From: Pseudomonas huaxiensis
GTDB lineage: Bacteria; Pseudomonadota; Gammaproteobacteria; Pseudomonadales; Pseudomonadaceae
Assembly (NCBI RefSeq): GCF_003231275.1
Contig: NZ_QKVL01000055.1
Coordinates: 1-32,626, forward strand
Direction: 5' to 3'
Length of the DNA: 32,626 nucleotides
Shown here: piece by piece, positions 7,386-14,507 of the stretch
Layout of the letters: every line of letters starts with the position of its first letter
How positions within the stretch are numbered: position 1 is the stretch's first letter
Made by a program: the position numbers and the translations under genes
Notes under the pieces: generated by a model
Told to the model about the DNA's origin: nothing
What the model saw: only the letters and a program-made list of their open reading frames with translations
The model's database searches: none

Positions 7386-8888
7386 ATGTCGCTCAACGAC
7401 ACGCTCAGCGCGCACCTGAACCGGGGCACGATCGGGTTCCCCACCGCCCTCGCCAGTACCATCGGCCTGATCATGGCCAGCCCTGTCATCCTGACCGCGA
7501 CCATGGGTTTCGGCATCGGCGGTAGTGCCTTCGCCATGGCGATGTTGATCGCGGTGCTGCTGATGCTGGCGCAATCCACCACCTTCGCCGAAGCGGCGTC
7601 GATCCTGCCGACAACCGGTTCGGTCTACGACTACATCAACTGCGGCATGGGCCGCTTCTTCGCGATCACCGGCACGCTGTCGGCGTACCTGATTGTCCAC
7701 GTCTTCGCCGGCACCGCGGAAACCATCCTCGCCGGCGTGATGGCGCTGGTGAACTTCGAACACCTCAATACCCTGGCCGAATCGGCCGGCGGCTCCTGGC
7801 TGCTGGGCGTGGGCTTCGTGGTGGTGTTCGCGGTGCTCAACGCCTTTGGCGTCAGCGCCTTCGGCAAGGCGGAAATCATCCTCACATTCGGTATGTGGAC
7901 CACGCTGATGGTGTTCGGCGTGCTCGGCCTGATCGCTGCGCCGGCGGTGGAACTGGACGGCTGGTTTGGTGAGTCGATGGTCGGCACTGACCTGATCACC
8001 GTGCTGTCGCTGGTGGGCATGGCGATGTTCATGTTCGTCGGCTGTGAGTTCGTCACGCCGTTGGCCCCGGACCTGCGCCGCTCGGCGCGGACCATGCCGC
8101 GGGCGATGGCGCTGGGCCTGCTGGGCGTGGCGTCCTGCATGTTCATCTATGGCGCGGCGATGAAGCGCCAGGTCGAGAACGTGGTGCTCGATGCCGCCAG
8201 TGGTGTGCACCTGCTGGACACGCCGATGGCGATCCCGAAATTCGCCGAACAGGTGATGGGTGATATCGGCCCGCTGTGGCTGGGTATCGGCTTCCTGTTC
8301 GCCGGCGCCGCCACTATCAACACGCTGATGGCCGGTGTGCCGCGGATTCTCTACGGCATGGCCGTGGACGGCGCGCTGCCGAAGGTCTTCACCTACCTGC
8401 ACCCGCGCTTCAAGACGCCGCTGCTGTGCATCCTGGTGGCGATGCTGATCCCGTGCCTGCATGCCCTGTACCTGGGCGGCAACACCGACAACATCATGCA
8501 CCTGGTGCTGGCGGCGGTGTGCGCCTGGAGTACCGCGTACCTGCTGGTGACAGTGTCGGTAGTGATCCTGCGTATCCGTCGCCCGGACCTGCCGCGTGCC
8601 TACCGCTCGCCGTTCTTCCCGCTGCCGCAAATCCTGTCCAGCGTCGGCATCATCATCGGCATGTGGTTCATCACTCCGCCCGGCATGAACCCTGCGGACG
8701 TCTATGTGCCGTTCGCCTGGATGCTCGGCGGCACCGCGGCCTACGCGCTGTTCTGGACGCTGGTGGTGCAGAAGGTCAATCCGTTCAAACCGGCGGTGGT
8801 CGAAGAAGTCCTGGCCAAGGAATTCGCCAACGAACCTGGAGCGCATCATGGCGACTACTACGCCGAACCTGTGGCAAAGACTGTTTGA
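7386..8888 (+). CDS. APC-family amino acid/amine permease
   Basis: This 500-residue inner-membrane transporter has about 12 hydrophobic segments. The N-terminus (TIGLIMASPVILTATMGFGIGG, about residues 25-46) has the unwound TM1 glycine pattern of amino acid-polyamine-organocation transporters. ILPTTGSVYDYINCGMG matches the conserved TM2-3 region. GAFS-like packing and the RILYGMAVDGALPKVFTYLHPRFKTP loop (about 320-345) are also APC hallmarks. The ATG was chosen over an upstream TTG because GAGG lies 9 bases before it. The downstream DUF3156 gene starts inside its last 41 bases, so the two are coupled. A FeaR-like regulator nearby hints at an amine or aromatic amino acid substrate; this is inference. 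Confidence 0.88.
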   Translation: MSLNDTLSAHLNRGTIGFPTALASTIGLIMASPVILTATMGFGIGGSAFAMAMLIAVLLMLAQSTTFAEAASILPTTGSVYDYINCGMGRFFAITGTLSAYLIVHVFAGTAETILAGVMALVNFEHLNTLAESAGGSWLLGVGFVVVFAVLNAFGVSAFGKAEIILTFGMWTTLMVFGVLGLIAAPAVELDGWFGESMVGTDLITVLSLVGMAMFMFVGCEFVTPLAPDLRRSARTMPRAMALGLLGVASCMFIYGAAMKRQVENVVLDAASGVHLLDTPMAIPKFAEQVMGDIGPLWLGIGFLFAGAATINTLMAGVPRILYGMAVDGALPKVFTYLHPRFKTPLLCILVAMLIPCLHALYLGGNTDNIMHLVLAAVCAWSTAYLLVTVSVVILRIRRPDLPRAYRSPFFPLPQILSSVGIIIGMWFITPPGMNPADVYVPFAWMLGGTAAYALFWTLVVQKVNPFKPAVVEEVLAKEFANEPGAHHGDYYAEPVAKTV

Positions 8889-9435
8889 TCGTGCACCCTC
8901 GGGCTATCGCCCGGGGGTAACCCTGGAGCACCTGCGGCGCAACCTTGGCGTCAAGGAGTGCCAAGTGCTGGAAGTCGGCCGGGCGCGCTTCGCCCTGGCT
9001 GGCGGCCTCGAATTCGAAGTGCGCGAGCGCGCCGAAGCACAACTGCTCATGCACCTCGTGCTCTGCGAGTTTCGTCTGCAATGCCGTGCCAGCTCCGAGG
9101 GCACGGTGCGCCTGGATGCGCATCATCGTGGTGCGATTCGTCGCACCGGGATCGGCTGGAAACAGAAGGGCGGCGAAGCGGGGCTGGCGGACAGGATCCG
9201 TCAGCGGCTGGAGCAGGACCCGATCCTCTACCAGGCGCTGATGCCGCTGGATTTCAAACGCCTGCGGCTGGAGCGTGCGGAGGGCCAGTGGACTGTTACC
9301 CTGGAACACATGGGCGGTAGTGAAGTTGTTAACAGAATGCCGGCGTTTCGGCGGTATATCCGCATCAGCCCGCAGCAGCGGGACCTGCTGCTAACGGCGT
9401 TGATTGGGTTGAAAAAGCTGCTGGAATCGCTCTGA
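8848..9435 (+). CDS. DUF3156 family protein
   Basis: This 195-residue soluble protein resembles DUF3156, a family of unknown function often found beside APC permeases in Pseudomonas (known association, from memory). It is rich in Arg and Leu, without signal peptide or membrane segments. A regular pattern of beta-like segments (CQVLEVGRARFALAGGLEFEV, LEHMGGSEVVNRMPAFRRYI) is seen. The ATG lies 41 bases inside the permease 3' end, and the preceding CCTGGAGC provides a GGAG about 7 bases upstream. The tight overlap implies co-translation with the permease and a shared role, perhaps in transport regulation or early metabolism of the cargo. The function is not known. Confidence 0.75.
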   Translation: MATTTPNLWQRLFDRAPSGYRPGVTLEHLRRNLGVKECQVLEVGRARFALAGGLEFEVRERAEAQLLMHLVLCEFRLQCRASSEGTVRLDAHHRGAIRRTGIGWKQKGGEAGLADRIRQRLEQDPILYQALMPLDFKRLRLERAEGQWTVTLEHMGGSEVVNRMPAFRRYIRISPQQRDLLLTALIGLKKLLESL

Positions 9436-9494
9436 TTTTCAAGTTGGCACTCAATGTGCTTTCACATACAGGCTTACAGAATTGTTGCGTGCAT

Positions 9495-9514
9495 ATAGAT
9501 AACATGTTAACTAT
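9495..9514. promoter_or_regulatory. 20-bp near-perfect palindrome upstream of the AraC gene
   Basis: ATAGATAACATGTTAACTAT pairs with itself at 18 of 20 positions (one mismatched pair). It lies 37 bases before the AraC-type regulator ATG in an AT-rich patch. It looks like a protein binding site. Which regulator binds it is not evident. Confidence 0.5.
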
Positions 9515-9551
9515 TGCGTGACAAAAACAAGATGCCACTGTGGAGGTACGT

Positions 9552-10511
9552 ATGAGTATCCATCAGGCTACCGGCTCGGCCCTGGATCGCTGGAACGCGG
9601 CGATGCAGGCTACTTGCGGGTATTTTGAAACCGAACTTGCGTTCAACCGCTCGCTGTTCATCGGTGAGATTTCCACCTGGTCGCGGGGTGGGCTGGGAAT
9701 GGCCAACCTGCGCACCAATGCCGGCGTCATTCGCCGCAACGGTCTCAAGGCCGACCGCGACAACGACCAGAGCTGCTTCCTGGTCAGCCAGCGCACCGGT
9801 TTCTCCCAGGTCACCCAGAACGGCGTCAGCCTGCAACTCGCTCCCGGCGAGATGTTGCTGATGGACGCGGTCGGCGCCTGCGAGATCATGCCGTTCGGCC
9901 TGATCGAACACGCTTCGTTGTCGCTCTCCCGTGATCAGGTTTGCCGGCAACTGGGCAGCGATCAGCGGATCTTCGGCAAGATCTCCCAGAGCAAGGCCTG
10001 CGGGCGCATGCTGCACCTGCTGATGGATCAGCTCTGCAAGGAAACCCCGGCCGGCGAAAGCGAGCATGCCGAAGGTGAAGCGCTGCACAGTGCCTTCCTG
10101 TCATTGCTCGGCTCGGCCATCGAGGGCAGCGACCAGGCCAGCCACCTGCCGGCTTCGTTGCAGGGTGCGGACCTGCGCAGTTATGTGCAGAAGGTCATCG
10201 ATGAGTCCCTCGGCCAACCCGGCCTGACGCCAGTCAGCCTGGCCAGTCGCCTGAATATTTCGGTGCGTCACCTGTACCGCCTGTTCGAAGAGCAGGGCGA
10301 CAGTGTCTGCCGTTACATCCAGCGGGTGCGCCTGCAGCGCAGCGCGGACGACCTGGCCAACCCGATCCACAAGACCGAATCCATCACCACGATTGCCTAC
10401 AAGTGGGGCTTCACCGATTCGGCGCACTTCAGCCGCTCGTTCAAGAAACAGTTCGAGCAGTCGCCGAAGGACTTCCGCAGCACCAGCCTGGCCGGCCTGG
10501 CCCTGGCGTAA
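9552..10511 (+). CDS. AraC-family regulator, FeaR-like
   Basis: This 319-residue regulator has an N-terminal AraC-binding-like domain (about residues 15-185) and a C-terminal AraC double helix-turn-helix (about 220-312: SLASRLNISVRHLYRLFEEQG, then ITTIAYKWGFTDSAHFSRSFKKQFEQSPKDFR). The overall layout resembles FeaR, the activator of aromatic amine oxidation genes. GGAGG lies 5 bases before the chosen ATG; a GTG four codons earlier is less likely because it precedes that site. It follows the permease/DUF3156 pair on the same strand and may control it. The FeaR resemblance is from memory of the family; the effector is not known. Confidence 0.82.
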   Translation: MSIHQATGSALDRWNAAMQATCGYFETELAFNRSLFIGEISTWSRGGLGMANLRTNAGVIRRNGLKADRDNDQSCFLVSQRTGFSQVTQNGVSLQLAPGEMLLMDAVGACEIMPFGLIEHASLSLSRDQVCRQLGSDQRIFGKISQSKACGRMLHLLMDQLCKETPAGESEHAEGEALHSAFLSLLGSAIEGSDQASHLPASLQGADLRSYVQKVIDESLGQPGLTPVSLASRLNISVRHLYRLFEEQGDSVCRYIQRVRLQRSADDLANPIHKTESITTIAYKWGFTDSAHFSRSFKKQFEQSPKDFRSTSLAGLALA

Positions 10512-10536
10512 AAAGGACTTTCCAGCACTGACCGAC

Positions 10537-10565
10537 TTGACCCTGAGCAGGGTTGCCTTTAGGCT
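10537..10565 (+). promoter_or_regulatory. Candidate promoter of the MFS-TetR pair
   Basis: TTGACC (10537-10542) and TAGGCT (10560-10565) are 17 bases apart. The -35 and spacer contain a perfect ACCCTG-AG-CAGGGT dyad (10540-10553), so a regulator could bind between the promoter elements. Transcription would begin near 10572, just before the palindrome at 10580. Confidence 0.45.
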
Positions 10566-10579
10566 CGCCCATGTTGTCT

Positions 10580-10597
10580 ACCTACCGGTCGTTAGGT
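10580..10597. promoter_or_regulatory. Putative TetR operator
   Basis: ACCTACCGGTCGTTAGGT is an 18-bp imperfect palindrome, ACCTA-n-CG-nn-CG-n-TAGGT, with the CCGGTCG-type core seen in many TetR operators. It lies at the predicted transcription start of the exporter gene, whose downstream neighbour encodes a TetR protein. Confidence 0.45.
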
Positions 10598-10616
10598 TGA
10601 TTTTTGAAATCAACCT
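10594..10616. repeat. Perfect 10-bp hairpin in the MFS leader
   Basis: AGGTTGATTT and AAATCAACCT pair perfectly around a TTG loop. The hairpin overlaps the right end of the TetR-like palindrome and lies 33 bases before the MFS start. It has no following T-run, so it is more likely an operator or leader structure than a terminator. Confidence 0.55.
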
Positions 10617-10648
10617 GGCGACTGGCGTCGTTGTCACTGCAACCTGGA

Positions 10649-11881
10649 ATGAGCCTTATGCAGACCCTGGAATCAACCCCGACCCCTCACGTCAAATTCG
10701 CTGTCGCCCTGGCCCTGATCGGTGCCTTGGGGCCGTCGGCGGTGGACATGTATCTGGCGAGCATGCCGGGTATCGCCGAGGAGTACGGGGTTTCCTATGC
10801 CGGGGTGCAGTTGACCTTGACCGTATTCCTGCTGGCGATGGGCGCCGGGCAGTTGCTGTTTGGCCCGGTGGTGGATGCGCTGGGCCGGCGTCGGCCGTTG
10901 TTGGCGGGGCTGCTGGTGTTTATTGGCAGTTCCCTGGCCGCGGCGCAGGCCGACTCGCTGGATGCGCTGTTGCTGGCGCGCTTCGTCCAGGGCCTGGGCA
11001 GTGCCCTGACTTTGGTGGTGATCATGAGCATGGTCCGCGATGTCGCCGAAGGTGCGCGGGCGGCGCAGATTTTCGCCCTGCTGATGACCATCGAGGGCCT
11101 TGCTCCGGTGATCGCTCCGGCGCTGGGCGGTTTCATCGGTGCTCACTTTGGCTGGCGGGCGATCATGCTCACCCTCGCCGGGCTGGGCGTGCTGGTGCTG
11201 TTGAATTCGGCCTGGGTGCTAAAGGAAACCCTGCCGCAGGACAAGCGCATGGCGTGGCATCCGGCGGACTTCCTGCGCACCTACGCCCGTATCGCGCGGG
11301 ATGGCGCATTTCTGCGTCCGGCGCTGGCGCTGTCGGCGGTGTTCTTCTTCCTGTTCGCCTACATCGGCGGCGCGGCGTTCGTCTACCAGACGCACTTCGG
11401 TCTGTCGGTGGAAGCCTTCGGTGCGCTGTTCGGCGCCACCGGTGTGGCCATCCTGCTGGGGGCGATCACCGCTGGCCGGCTGGTCGCGCGCAAGGGCCTG
11501 GCGCGGCTGGCGCAGTGGGGCGCGGCGAGCATGCTGGTGGGTGCCGTCATTGCCTTGCTGGGCACCCTGGCCGGTGCTGGCCTGTGGGGCATCGTCGCCG
11601 GTCTTGCGCTGGCGATGTTCGGACTGGGTGTGGCCGAGGCCACGCTGATGTCTCTGGTGATGTCCTCGCAGAGCCGTGCGCTGGGCTCCACCGCGGCGCT
11701 GCTGGGCGCCATGCAGTTGATCATTTCGTCGTCGGCCACGCCGTTGTCAGGCATCATGGCGCCCCTGGGCGCGGCCCACTGGGCCCTGTTGCTGGCATTG
11801 GCGGCGTTGCTGGTTGCGATATTGGTGCGGGCCAGCACCCGCAACGTCACGGCGACGCTGAACAGCCTCGCCGGCCATTGA
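10649..11881 (+). CDS. Bcr/CflA-type MFS multidrug exporter
   Basis: This protein of about 410 residues (407 if the second ATG at 10658 is used) has 12 hydrophobic segments typical of DHA1 drug:H+ antiporters. Motifs include ALGPSAVDMYLASMPGIAEEY with the TM1 Asp of Bcr/CflA proteins, and GQLLFGPVVDALGRRRPLLAG, the DHA1 loop 2-3 motif. RFVQGLGSALTLVVIMSMVRDVA is motif B with its Arg, and APVIAPALGGFIGAHFGWRAI is antiporter motif C. It would expel toxic small molecules from the inner membrane. A TetR repressor gene follows 26 bases downstream, and operator-like palindromes lie upstream. The exported compound is unknown; a TTG-initiated extension upstream is rejected because it falls in the palindrome. 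Confidence 0.9.
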   Translation: MSLMQTLESTPTPHVKFAVALALIGALGPSAVDMYLASMPGIAEEYGVSYAGVQLTLTVFLLAMGAGQLLFGPVVDALGRRRPLLAGLLVFIGSSLAAAQADSLDALLLARFVQGLGSALTLVVIMSMVRDVAEGARAAQIFALLMTIEGLAPVIAPALGGFIGAHFGWRAIMLTLAGLGVLVLLNSAWVLKETLPQDKRMAWHPADFLRTYARIARDGAFLRPALALSAVFFFLFAYIGGAAFVYQTHFGLSVEAFGALFGATGVAILLGAITAGRLVARKGLARLAQWGAASMLVGAVIALLGTLAGAGLWGIVAGLALAMFGLGVAEATLMSLVMSSQSRALGSTAALLGAMQLIISSSATPLSGIMAPLGAAHWALLLALAALLVAILVRASTRNVTATLNSLAGH

Positions 11882-11907
11882 ATGCCTGTTGATTGGAGAC
11901 GTGTTGC

Positions 11908-12486
11908 ATGAGAACCCTTTCGCCTTCGGCGGAGAAGATTTGCGGGGTGGCGGTCGAGCAGTTCGCCGAGTCCGGCTATGACGCCGCCTCGCTCAACGAC
12001 ATCGCGGTGGCGGTAGGCATGCGCAAGCCATCGCTGTACGCCCACTTCAGCAGCAAGGACGACCTGTTCGAAGCGGTCTTCGAGCGGGCCCTGGAAGCCG
12101 AGCGCCTGTATGTGGAAGGTTGCTTCGCCGCAGACAAGGGGCTGCCGGGCGCGTTGTACGCCCGCTGCCTGTCCGAGCGCTATCTGGAATCGGCGCACCT
12201 GCGCTTTCTGTTGCGGGCGGCGTTCTTTCCGCCAGTGGAGCTGCGCTCGATGATCTCGGCGGGTTTCGAAGGCTATCTGGAGCGCATGGGCGAGGTGTTC
12301 GGCAGGGCACTGCAGCGGCAGTTGCCGAAACTGGATGACGAGCGTCAGGAACTGTTCGTCGATGCCTACCTGGGGGTGGTGGACAGCCTTATCGTCGAGT
12401 TGATCTATGCCGGGCAGGCGGCGTATGAGCGCCGGTTGAGGGCTATGTGGACGATCTTTGCGGGGTCGTTGCAGGGGGCGGTGTAG
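11908..12486 (+). CDS. TetR-family transcriptional regulator
   Basis: This 192-residue repressor has an N-terminal TetR helix-turn-helix at about residues 8-54 (KICGVAVEQFAESGYDAASLNDIAVAVGMRK, then PSLYAHFSSKDDLFEAVF) and a helical ligand domain. The start at ATG 11908 follows GGAG with 9 bases spacing; an earlier in-frame start would add five residues. It is cotranscribed with the preceding drug exporter, whose control region carries a TetR-like palindrome. Repression of its own operon relieved by an exporter substrate is the likely scheme (inference from arrangement). Confidence 0.9.
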   Translation: MRTLSPSAEKICGVAVEQFAESGYDAASLNDIAVAVGMRKPSLYAHFSSKDDLFEAVFERALEAERLYVEGCFAADKGLPGALYARCLSERYLESAHLRFLLRAAFFPPVELRSMISAGFEGYLERMGEVFGRALQRQLPKLDDERQELFVDAYLGVVDSLIVELIYAGQAAYERRLRAMWTIFAGSLQGAV

Positions 12487-12498
12487 GTCTTCAGGAAC

Positions 12499-12542
12499 TC
12501 ATCGCCGGCAAGCGGGCCGCCGGGCCGGCTTGCCAGCGATGA
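12499..12542. repeat. REP-like hairpin between convergent genes
   Basis: TCATCGCCGGCAAGC (12499-12513) pairs with GCTTGCCAGCGATGA (12528-12542) with one mismatch around a GC-rich loop. It lies between the convergent TetR and cupin genes and may end both transcripts. Confidence 0.65.
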
Positions 12543-12546
12543 CTGT

Positions 12547-12912
12547 TCAGGCTACCGCGAAGTAATGCTTCACGAAGCTCTCGCTCAGAATCTCCCACAG
12601 CACCGGCGTGCCCTTGGTCACGAACCAGCTGTCACCAGCCTTGTACTCGGTGACCTGGCCGGTGCTTTCGTCGGTCAGGCGCACGGCGCCGGTCACGACC
12701 ACGGCCTGTTCGTTGAACGGGTAGACCATGCGGAATTTGCCCTGGGTGGTGCCGAAGTAGGCGCTGCTGATGGCGTCGGTCGGCGCGCCGAAGGTCATTT
12801 TGCCGAAGGCGCGGACTTCACCTTCGAGGATTTCCGAACCCAGGTCGGCAACGGTGCCCCAGGCGTCCAGTTCGCTCAATTGGATGTTCAGTTGGTTGGC
12901 GGTCAGGGTCAT
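12547..12912 (-). CDS. Small cupin (DUF861-like) protein
   Basis: This 121-residue protein has a single cupin beta-barrel with the EutQ/DUF861 look: PFNEQAVVVTGAVRLTDESTG in motif 1 (about residues 63-83) and KAGDSWFVTKGTPVLWEI in motif 2 (about 89-106). The metal-binding histidines of typical cupins are largely absent, as is common in this subgroup. AAGGA lies 9 bases before the ATG. It is divergent from hpaR, with a shared 212-base control region holding a HpaR-type operator near the hpaR end. A link to aromatic catabolism is possible but unproven, and its reaction is not known. Confidence 0.75.
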   Translation of the reverse strand: MTLTANQLNIQLSELDAWGTVADLGSEILEGEVRAFGKMTFGAPTDAISSAYFGTTQGKFRMVYPFNEQAVVVTGAVRLTDESTGQVTEYKAGDSWFVTKGTPVLWEILSESFVKHYFAVA

Positions 12913-13083
12913 GGCAGGTGTTCCTTGAACAATGGAAGAAAAGGGTGCGGCGGCGGCCGTGTGTCGGACGCGTTATGTCGCTCATTAACGCTTCTGGCCG
13001 CAGCAATGTCTTGATCGTCTGTGCCGGCCTATTTGATCTACGGTGCCAGGTGCGGTGCGGCACTGTTGTGCGGCATGGTTTTT

Positions 13084-13097
13084 GTTAAAGTGTTAAC
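13084..13097. promoter_or_regulatory. HpaR operator upstream of hpaR
   Basis: GTTAAAGTGTTAAC is a palindrome with GTTAA/TTAAC arms, 27 bases before the hpaR ATG. It matches the site in front of hpaG1 (GTTAATGTGTTAAC) at 13 of 14 bases. HpaR is known to bind two operators, one at its own gene, in E. coli W. Autorepression is inferred. Confidence 0.7.
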
Positions 13098-13124
13098 AAA
13101 ATAACCTGAGCACCCTGAATTTTC

Positions 13125-13550
13125 ATGTCCAGCCGTCCTCGTCAGTCCCTGACACTGACCCTGCTGCAAGCCCGTGAAGCCTCCATGCGCTTCTTCCGAC
13201 CTTCCCTCAACGAACACGGCCTGACCGAGCAGCAGTGGCGGGTGATCCGCATATTGCGCCAGCAGGGTGAAATGGAGATTTATCGTCTGGCCGACCTGGC
13301 CTGCATTCTCAAACCGAGCATGACCGGGGTGCTGGTGCGCATGGAAGCGGCCAGCCTGGTGAACCGTCGCCGCGCCGAAACCGACCAGCGTCGGGTGCTG
13401 GTGGAACTGGCGGAGAAGGGCGAGCAGATATTCGGCTCGATGAGCCAGTGCATGGAGGCCAACTACCAGCGGTTGCAGGGGCAGTTTGGTGAGGAGAAGT
13501 TGCAGCAGTTGTTGGGGTTGCTGGATGAGTTGAAGCAGGTTCGGCGGTAG
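13125..13550 (+). CDS. hpaR: MarR-family repressor of homoprotocatechuate degradation
   Basis: This 141-residue protein has the MarR winged-helix fold: LTEQQWRVIRILRQQGEMEIYRLADLACILKPSMTGVLVRMEAASLV (about residues 31-80) covers the recognition helix, and RRRAETDQRRVLVELAEKG forms the wing. The sequence and the position at the edge of a complete hpa cluster identify it as HpaR. The known repressor releases DNA on binding 4-hydroxyphenylacetate or homoprotocatechuate-type ligands. A 14-bp palindrome upstream is repeated before hpaG1, matching this role. It is convergent with hpaI, separated by a long perfect inverted repeat. Confidence 0.9.
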   Translation: MSSRPRQSLTLTLLQAREASMRFFRPSLNEHGLTEQQWRVIRILRQQGEMEIYRLADLACILKPSMTGVLVRMEAASLVNRRRAETDQRRVLVELAEKGEQIFGSMSQCMEANYQRLQGQFGEEKLQQLLGLLDELKQVRR

Positions 13551-13574
13551 CTGGCTTTGGGACCGCTGCGCGGT

Positions 13575-13669
13575 CCTTCGCGACGGTTCGGCGGCCCGAC
13601 GAGCTCGCTCCTACAGCCAGCGTGAACCTGTAGGAGCGAGCTCGTCGGGCCGCCGAACCGTCGCGAAGG
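13575..13669. repeat. Perfect 42-bp inverted repeat (REP pair)
   Basis: Arms at 13575-13616 and 13628-13669 are exact reverse complements over 42 bases around an 11-base loop. They contain the GTAGGAGCGAGCTCGTCGGG type core known from Pseudomonas REP sequences. Short hairpins lie just outside (GACCGC-TGC-GCGGTC at 13561-13575, CTGC-AAA-GCAG at 13671-13681). It separates convergent hpaR and hpaI and probably ends both messages. Confidence 0.9.
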
Positions 13670-13690
13670 GCTGCAAAGCAGCCCCAAAAA

Positions 13691-14494
13691 TTAATAAACG
13701 CCGCCGGAAGTGGGCTGTGCCACCTGCCCATCCTTGAACTTCGCCGCCAATCCCTGCAACCCGCGCATCAGCACGGTGGTATCCACACCCACCGCAACGA
13801 ATTTCGCGCCCAGTTCGATATAGCGCCGCGCGAGCTTTTCATCCGCGCTGAGAATCCCCGCCGCTTTGCCTGCCTTGTTGATTCGCGCAATGGCGTCTTC
13901 GATCGCGGCCTGCACATCCGGGTGCCCCGGGTTGCCACGATGACCCATGGACGCGCTGAGGTCCGCCGGGCCAATGAACACACCATCAACACCCTCCACC
14001 GCAGCAATCTCGTCCAGGTTGGCCAGGCCTTCCTGGTTTTCGATTTGCACCAGCAGGCACATCTGCGCGTCCGCATGGTCGAGGTAGCCGGGGATGCTGT
14101 TCCAGCGCGAAGCCCGCGCCAGGGCGCTGCCGACGCCGCGCACACCCTGCGGCGGGTAGTGGATGGCGCGCACCAGTTGGCGGGCCTGCTCGGCGCTTTC
14201 CACCATCGGCACCAGCAGTGTCTGTGCGCCGATGTCGAGGACCTGCTTGATCAGTGCGGTATCGCCGATCACCGGGCGGATGATCGCCTCGCTGGTGTAC
14301 GGCGCCACGGCCTGCAACTGCGCGAGCATACCGCGCAGGTCGTTCGGCGCGTGTTCGCCGTCGATCAGCAGCCAGTCGAAGCCGGCGTTGGCCGCCAGCT
14401 CCGCGCAGTAGGCGTCGGCCAGGCCGAGCCACAGGCCGATCTGCGCCGAGCCTTCGCTCAGGCGCTGTTTGAAGCGGTTGACGGGCATGTCCAT
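13691..14494 (-). CDS. hpaI: 4-hydroxy-2-oxoheptane-1,7-dioate aldolase
   Basis: This 267-residue class II (metal-dependent) aldolase cleaves 4-hydroxy-2-oxoheptanedioate to pyruvate and succinic semialdehyde, the last step of the homoprotocatechuate pathway. Catalytic features are in place: LLIDGEHAPND with Asp45 and His48, Arg73 in IIRPVIGD, and metal ligands Glu152 (IENQEG) and Asp178 (GPADLS). These are shifted by three from the E. coli enzyme numbering. The ATG at 14494 follows AGGAG with 6 bases spacing; a second in-frame ATG two codons later would give the E. coli-like start. It is the last gene of the hpa run, 13 bases after hpaH. Confidence 0.95.
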   Translation of the reverse strand: MDMPVNRFKQRLSEGSAQIGLWLGLADAYCAELAANAGFDWLLIDGEHAPNDLRGMLAQLQAVAPYTSEAIIRPVIGDTALIKQVLDIGAQTLLVPMVESAEQARQLVRAIHYPPQGVRGVGSALARASRWNSIPGYLDHADAQMCLLVQIENQEGLANLDEIAAVEGVDGVFIGPADLSASMGHRGNPGHPDVQAAIEDAIARINKAGKAAGILSADEKLARRYIELGAKFVAVGVDTTVLMRGLQGLAAKFKDGQVAQPTSGGVY

Positions 14495-14507
14495 GGGACT
14501 CTCCTGA

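Noticed and set aside
7275..8849. 524-residue minus-strand open frame opposite the APC permease
   Set aside because: His/Arg/Gln-rich shadow of the permease, with no ribosome site or domain.
9501..9511. GTTAAC-containing segment upstream of the AraC gene as a HpaR site
   Set aside because: It shares only the GTTAAC half with the HpaR 14-mer; the symmetric centre and spacing differ.
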